From assembly GCA_013697635.1 (NCBI GenBank), contig JACCWM010000122.1, forward strand, positions 1 to 64,000: a stretch of 64,000 nt of DNA. Direction: 5' to 3'. Under the pieces are notes generated by a model that was not told the origin of the DNA, searched no databases, and saw nothing but the letters and a program-made list of their open reading frames with translations. Within the stretch, counting starts at the first letter, position 1. Each line of letters begins with the position of its first letter. This document shows, in pieces, positions 59,799 through 64,000 of this stretch. This DNA is from Lujinxingiaceae bacterium. Its GTDB lineage: Bacteria; Myxococcota_A; Bradymonadia; Bradymonadales; Bradymonadaceae. The position numbers and the translations under genes are program-made.

Positions 59799-59894
59799 AT
59801 GGAACGTTATCGCCAACTGACTCTTGCGGTCGTGCTGATTGGCATCATCCTCGTGATTGCTGCGTTGACCTTTGCGGCGCTGCGATCACTGTGA
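59799..59894 (+). CDS. 31-residue single-helix membrane microprotein
   Basis: ATG 59799 to TGA 59894, 13 bases after the oxidoreductase stop. The product is MERYRQLTLAVVLIGIILVI then AALTFAALRSL: a short charged start, one hydrophobic helix and a short basic end. Layout and position resemble small accessory subunits of membrane oxidoreductases. Too small for most gene finders, and the ribosome site is weak, so it needs evidence of translation. Its 3' end overlaps the convergent gene by 9 bases. Confidence 0.5.
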   Translation: MERYRQLTLAVVLIGIILVIAALTFAALRSL

Positions 59895-60974
59895 ACGATC
59901 GTCTTGCCAGCTCAGGGGTGCGTCGCCCCGGTGCCGCTTGCCACCGTTTTTGTCGAGGACCGACTCGAAGACGATGCGAAAGCCACGCTCAATCTGGTCT
60001 CGAATGAGTCGATCATGGGCCTGCTCCGCTTCGGATTCGCTTGCGAAACAAATTTCCTCGCGCACGACTGGCGAGCTGTCGACAAAGCGGTTCGCGCGCT
60101 TTCGCGTCATGATCGGGCGCTCGCGCGAGAGCAAGACGATGCGATGCTCGCTGCGCTCGAGCTGCGCGCGCCAGGTGCGCCCGGTGGGCTCGACCAAGTC
60201 ACGCTGCTCGAGCACGCCATGCATCCGGCTCGCAAGGTAGTGATTGAAGTTTGCCTGCCCATCGAGCTCGACAAAGGCCTCGAGCTGGCGCTCGATCTCA
60301 CGCTCGGATTCAAAGCCCAACGCCCGAGCGTCGATTAGCCAGGCATCAAGCCTGCCCGTGCTCGGCTCATAGACCACGCGCTGCTCACCCTTGGTCGAGA
60401 GCGCGAAGCGCACGGCCACGCCCTCACAACCCAGCTCTTTGAGCGCACTTGCGATAACATACTGGGCCAGCGTTGCGCCGATGGCGGCCAGCACGGCGCG
60501 CCGATTTCGCTCGGCGTCGTGGCTGAAAATTATCGGATAGGCGCTCGATGAGCTCGACCGGGCCGTGCACAAGGCATCGAAGAGCGCATCAAAGCCCAGC
60601 ACGGCATTTTGCCGCTTGAACTGGCGCGCGCGCGCGATTGGCCCGCGCGCGCAGACCTCGGCGAGCTCACCATTCCAGTAAAATGCCAGCGTATTGGCGT
60701 CGTCGACCGCAGGCGCCTGGGCCGCAAAGGCGCCGGTGAGCTCGACTCTCAAACCTGCCGCATAGCCTTGCCAGTCATGGTCGCGCACGCGTTGTGCAAA
60801 CGCTCGGTTCTCGCTCTCGAGCATGCTGAGCTCGCCTGCGAGCCGGTCGCCGCCGCCGAAGCTCTCGCGCAGCGCCTCGAGGCGGCGCAAGAAAGCCTCG
60901 TCCTTGGCTTTGAGCAGCTCGAGCTGGTGGTCGATGTGTTCGAAAAAATCTTGCGAGAGGATCGGAGCACTCAC
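59886..60974 (-). CDS. Hypothetical protein
   Basis: 362 residues, soluble, no signal peptide. The N-terminus is a probable coiled coil (FEHIDHQLELLKAKDEAFLR and on). The middle contains YWNGELAEVCARGPIARARQ and AVLAAIGATLAQYVIASALK, then a beta-rich segment and a charged C-terminus. No family was recognised. The M32 carboxypeptidase gene lies 12 bases upstream on the same strand, so the two are probably co-transcribed. Confidence 0.72.
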   Translation of the reverse strand: MSAPILSQDFFEHIDHQLELLKAKDEAFLRRLEALRESFGGGDRLAGELSMLESENRAFAQRVRDHDWQGYAAGLRVELTGAFAAQAPAVDDANTLAFYWNGELAEVCARGPIARARQFKRQNAVLGFDALFDALCTARSSSSSAYPIIFSHDAERNRRAVLAAIGATLAQYVIASALKELGCEGVAVRFALSTKGEQRVVYEPSTGRLDAWLIDARALGFESEREIERQLEAFVELDGQANFNHYLASRMHGVLEQRDLVEPTGRTWRAQLERSEHRIVLLSRERPIMTRKRANRFVDSSPVVREEICFASESEAEQAHDRLIRDQIERGFRIVFESVLDKNGGKRHRGDAPLSWQDDRSQ

Positions 60975-60986
60975 TGCGACGCTCGC

Positions 60987-62474
60987 TCAGGGAAGGTAAC
61001 GATTCTTGAGGTGCGCCTTGAAAAACGAGGCGTCGAGCGGCTGGCCGGTGGCCTCGGTCAACAACTCGTCGGTTGAGAGCAATGAGCCCTTGGCATGCAC
61101 ATGCTCGCCCATCCAACTCATCAAGGGCGAAAAATCGCCGCGCCCGAGGCCATCGAGCACGTCGGGATCGCTTGCTTGCGCGCTTTGAAAGAGCTGGGCT
61201 GCGGTCATCGCGCCCAGCGTGTAGGTGGGAAAGTAGCCAAAGGCGCCGTCCATCCAGTGGATGTCCTGCATGCAGCCGTCGCGATCGTCGGGCGGTGTGG
61301 CCCCGAGCAGCGCCGCCATGCCCTCGGCCCAGGCACCAGGCAGCTCGGCGATTTGCAGATCGCCTGCGACCATGGCCTTCTCCAGGCGGTAGCGCAAGAT
61401 TACGTGGGCCGGATAGGTGACCTCGTCGGCGTGCACACGAATCAGCCCGCGTGAGACGCGGGTGACGTGGCGGTAGAGGTTGTCGGCCTGCCAGGGCGCA
61501 CCGCTCTTGCCAAAGGCCTCGCCAGCGAGCGGTGCGACGTACGAGACGAACTGCTCGCTGCGGCATGCTTGCATCTCGACGAGCAAGGACTGGCTCTCGT
61601 GCAGGCTCATGCCGCGGGCACGACCCACCGGTTGGTAGCGCCACTTTGCGGGTAGACCACGCTCGTAGAGCGCATGGCCGGTCTCGTGCAAAACGCCCAT
61701 CATGCCGCGAAGAAAGTCCGAGGTGTTGTAGGCGGTGGTGATGCGCACGTCATCGGGCACGCCGCCGCAAAATGGATGAACGCTTACGTCGAGGCGTCCA
61801 TAATTGAAGTCGAAGCCCAGCTTGGTCATCAACCGAATGGCCAGCGAGCGCTGCGCCTCGATCGCGAACGGGCCATCGAGCGCCAAAGCCGGTGGACGCG
61901 CCGCCTGGCGCTCGAGCACGGCCTCGAGAAAGCCCGGCAGAAACTCGGCCAGGTCGTCGAAGATCGCATCGATGCGCACAGAGGCACCGCCGGGCTCGTA
62001 CTGATCGAGCAGCGCGTCGTAGGGCGAGCATTTGAACGCCTCACCCTTGATCACGGCGACCTCGCGCGTCAGTTCGAGCACCGCTTTGAGATAGGGTTGA
62101 AGCCGCTTGAAGTCGTTGTCGGGGCGCGCCGCACGCCAGACCATCTCACAGGCCGAGCCCTTGCGACTGAGCTTGTCGACCAGTTCAGCCGGCACCGTGG
62201 TCGAATGCAGCCACAACCGGCCCATCTCTTTGAGGTTGGCCACCTGCCAGGCATCGAGCTCGCTGTTTTCATGGGAGGCGGCGATGAGCTCGGCGAGCTT
62301 GGGATCGGTGAGCATCTCGTGGGCGATCACGCGCAGCGTCGCGAGCTGCTCGGAGCGGGCCTCGGCGCCGCCGGCGGGCATCATCGTGGCCGCATCCCAG
62401 TGCAACATGCCGATGGCCTCTTCAATGCGTGTCAGCCGACCAAAATGGCTCTCGAGCTCTTCGTAGGCACCCAT
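60987..62474 (-). CDS. Thermostable-type metallocarboxypeptidase (M32, Taq)
   Basis: 495 residues from ATG 62474, with GAGGAAAA upstream. Removes C-terminal residues from peptides. The zinc motif HETGH lies in GVLHETGHALYERGLP, followed by LHESQSLLVEMQACRS, the family's second block. The N-terminal LHWDAATMMPAGGAEARSEQ and DVRITTAYN are also diagnostic. No signal peptide, as expected for a cytosolic enzyme. Confidence 0.93.
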   Translation of the reverse strand: MGAYEELESHFGRLTRIEEAIGMLHWDAATMMPAGGAEARSEQLATLRVIAHEMLTDPKLAELIAASHENSELDAWQVANLKEMGRLWLHSTTVPAELVDKLSRKGSACEMVWRAARPDNDFKRLQPYLKAVLELTREVAVIKGEAFKCSPYDALLDQYEPGGASVRIDAIFDDLAEFLPGFLEAVLERQAARPPALALDGPFAIEAQRSLAIRLMTKLGFDFNYGRLDVSVHPFCGGVPDDVRITTAYNTSDFLRGMMGVLHETGHALYERGLPAKWRYQPVGRARGMSLHESQSLLVEMQACRSEQFVSYVAPLAGEAFGKSGAPWQADNLYRHVTRVSRGLIRVHADEVTYPAHVILRYRLEKAMVAGDLQIAELPGAWAEGMAALLGATPPDDRDGCMQDIHWMDGAFGYFPTYTLGAMTAAQLFQSAQASDPDVLDGLGRGDFSPLMSWMGEHVHAKGSLLSTDELLTEATGQPLDASFFKAHLKNRYLP

Positions 62475-62583
62475 GTTCTTTTCCTCATCTTCTCTTGTCT
62501 TCGTCGTCTTCGGCCTCACTTGCGCCACAGACTCTCCCCGAAGCCCGGTCCGGTGGCAAGGATTAATGTGTCAAGAATCGTGC

Positions 62584-63561
62584 TTAACGAGGCGCGACAT
62601 CGGGCTCACGGTAGAGATTGCCCACGAGCTTCTCGATGCGATTGGCGGGGGCAGGCGTGGCCAAGAGCGCGCGCCGCACGGCCTCGTCGAACGCGATCAG
62701 ATCCGGGTGGTCGATCAGCGTCCAGAAGCTGTGATCGCGCGCGAGCAGGTCGGCGCGCATGCCCTCGACGAGCTCGCGGGCCAGGTTATAGTCGACGCTT
62801 GTGACAAGGCGCAGCCACTGGCTGGAGAGCCTGGGGGTGAGCAGCGGCACGCGAAAGATCTTGGGATCGCTGCCGACCTGGCGAGCGACGCGGCGGATGC
62901 ACTCCTCAAAGCTCAAGATCTCGGGGCCGGGGATGTCGTAGCAGACGCTGGTGGTGATCGGCAGCTCGAGCGCGCTCAACAAGGCGACGGTGACGTCGTC
63001 GATGCCCACAGGCTCGGTGCGATTTCGCAGCCACGAGGGGCTGAGCATCACGGGCAGTCGCACGGCGATGTCGCGCAAGATCTGCCAGCTCGCGCTGCCC
63101 TGGCCCAAGATCATCGACGCGCGAAGCTCCACGGCAGCCACCTCGCCGCCGCGCAGCAGCGCGCCCGTGACCAGCCGGCTTCTCAGATGGCGCGAGGCTT
63201 CCGTGCGCGGCTTGACGCCGCCCAGATAGACGATGCGCTCAAGGCCTGCCCGGGCTGCGGCGTCAGCGAAGTTGAGCGCGGCGCGCGCCTCGCGCTCTTC
63301 GTAATCGGCGCCGGTTCCCACGCTGTGCACCAGGTAGAAGGCGGCGCTACAGCCGCTCAAGGCACCCTCGAGGGTTTCTCTGTCGTTGATGTCCAGGTGG
63401 GCCCACTGGCGCTCGGGTGCGCGCGCCCTGGCTCGCTCCACCGAGCGCGTTGCACAGCGCACGTCGTAGCCGGCACGGCGCAGCACGGGATAGAGGTTCG
63501 AGCCGACAAAGCCTGTGGCTCCGGTTAAGAGCACGGGATCGCGGTTGGTTTTCAAGGCCAT
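62584..63561 (-). CDS. NAD(P)-binding (extended SDR/NmrA-like) protein
   Basis: 325 residues from ATG 63561. AAGGAG sits only one base before that ATG, so TTG 63555 (two codons later, spacing 7) may be the real start. Rossmann motif LLTGATGFVGSNLYP (GxxGxxG), then AAFYLVHSVGTGADYEEREA and RIVYLGGVKP. It belongs to the atypical SDR group near NDUFA9/NmrA-like proteins, some of which are redox sensors rather than enzymes. The rest is helical. Substrate unknown. Confidence 0.85.
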   Translation of the reverse strand: MALKTNRDPVLLTGATGFVGSNLYPVLRRAGYDVRCATRSVERARARAPERQWAHLDINDRETLEGALSGCSAAFYLVHSVGTGADYEEREARAALNFADAAARAGLERIVYLGGVKPRTEASRHLRSRLVTGALLRGGEVAAVELRASMILGQGSASWQILRDIAVRLPVMLSPSWLRNRTEPVGIDDVTVALLSALELPITTSVCYDIPGPEILSFEECIRRVARQVGSDPKIFRVPLLTPRLSSQWLRLVTSVDYNLARELVEGMRADLLARDHSFWTLIDHPDLIAFDEAVRRALLATPAPANRIEKLVGNLYREPDVAPR

Positions 63562-63662
63562 TCTCCTTGCACGCGGGTGCGCCGGCCATGGCAAGCGCGG
63601 CGCAAGTTGACTGTGCAAGTGTGGGCACCGAATGCAAAATCGCAATCCGGGCGCCGGGCGCA

Positions 63663-64000
63663 CTAGCGCGCCAATTCCAGATTCTGGATCGACGATTGGC
63701 GCACGCGTGTCTTTGGAGCGCGCTTGCGCGGCGTATTGGACTGGGTGGCATCGCGCGTCTTCCAATCCTGGTACTGCGCTGCCGGCTCGGGGCCAGCAAA
63801 TACCTGAATGGCGACGAGCGGCTCGCTGCCGTTGATGAAGCTGACCTCGCCATCGGCCGGGATGTAGACCGCCATGTTCGGGCCGACGATGTAGCTCTGG
63901 CCGTTGATCGTGATCACGCTGCTGCCCTCGATCACGTAGATGTATTCTTCGGTCGTGTTACGCCGCGGCGCGATCTGGGCGTTGGGCTGCAAGATGAATT
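63663..64000 (-). CDS. Cupin-domain protein (partial)
   Basis: Partial: the 5' end runs off the right edge. The visible frame starts FILQPNAQIAPRRNTTEEYI and continues YVIEGSSVITINGQSYIVGP, a cupin with the E-E-x-x-Y-V-I-x-G strand pattern and the P-x-D-G-E-x-x-F-x-N second motif (IPADGEVSFINGSEPLVAIQ). The usual first-motif His positions are changed, so metal binding is uncertain. A basic C-terminal tail (TPRKRAPKTRVRQSS) follows. Confidence 0.75.
   Translation of the reverse strand, partial: FILQPNAQIAPRRNTTEEYIYVIEGSSVITINGQSYIVGPNMAVYIPADGEVSFINGSEPLVAIQVFAGPEPAAQYQDWKTRDATQSNTPRKRAPKTRVRQSSIQNLELAR

Overview
The window looks like chromosomal DNA from a GC-rich, Gram-negative deltaproteobacterium-type organism, most likely Myxococcota or Bradymonadota. 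The reasons are the many secreted lipoproteins, Cys-rich secreted repeats, an AgmX/PglI-type energiser, zinc-ribbon/FHA and TPR proteins, a matrixin-like protease ending in a MYXO-CTERM-like tail, RNase J, and a Pal/CpoB pair. There is no rRNA, CRISPR array, prophage or intact insertion sequence. Almost every gene has one long antisense shadow frame, caused by GC-rich codon use.

Layout. 1-1145: end of an Asp-Val repeat membrane protein, a TerB-like protein and a small secreted protein. 1289-8860: one co-directional block of RNase J, TrkH and TrkA potassium uptake, an orphan HAMP/PAS membrane protein, mannose-1-phosphate guanylyltransferase and a CDF metal exporter. 9036-13527: unknown proteins and a DUF4160/DUF2442-XRE pair whose DUF4160 gene carries an in-frame amber codon. 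13757-18879: DUF3108, LD-carboxypeptidase, serine hydrolase, SuhB, lipoprotein and zinc-ribbon/FHA genes. 18890-23236 (minus): Pal, CpoB-like, a degenerate 5'-nucleotidase-like lipoprotein and a TPR protein. 23578-29793: MATE exporter, a c-type haem lipoprotein, DsbA-like protein and ThrRS.

29790-31796 holds a well-supported cobalamin riboswitch on the minus strand. It precedes a translationally coupled pair of lipoprotein genes of unknown function, and a paralogue of the first lies immediately upstream. 33409-36256 is an RNA-rich minus-strand cluster: tRNA-Ser(UGA), tRNA-Ser(GCU), tRNA-Arg(ACG), tadA, tRNA-Ser(CGA), tRNA-Ser(GGA) and the SRP RNA. It therefore holds tRNAs for all six serine codons, and the gene for the A34 deaminase sits directly behind its tRNA-Arg(ACG) substrate. 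36431-43490 has a porin, a giant PHP-domain lipoprotein, a secreted EF-hand protein and a membrane transglycosylase. 43480-53492 has PHP, coiled-coil membrane, VWA, PpiC and matrixin genes, tandem secreted paralogues and an MscS channel.

53397-55857 is the most unusual protein-coding locus: a tight operon of an SRPBCC protein, a TrpB homologue and a TrpA homologue. The TrpB homologue has lost the PLP-binding lysine and most of the PLP phosphate loop. The TrpA homologue has lost the catalytic Asp60 position and its loop-6 and loop-7 residues. This looks like a tryptophan synthase pair reused for another job. 55895-64000 adds MepA, an AI-2E family permease, a ferric-reductase-like oxidoreductase with a 31-residue membrane microprotein, an M32 carboxypeptidase, an NAD(P)-binding protein and a partial cupin.

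All family calls were made by reading sequence motifs by eye. No database search was run.
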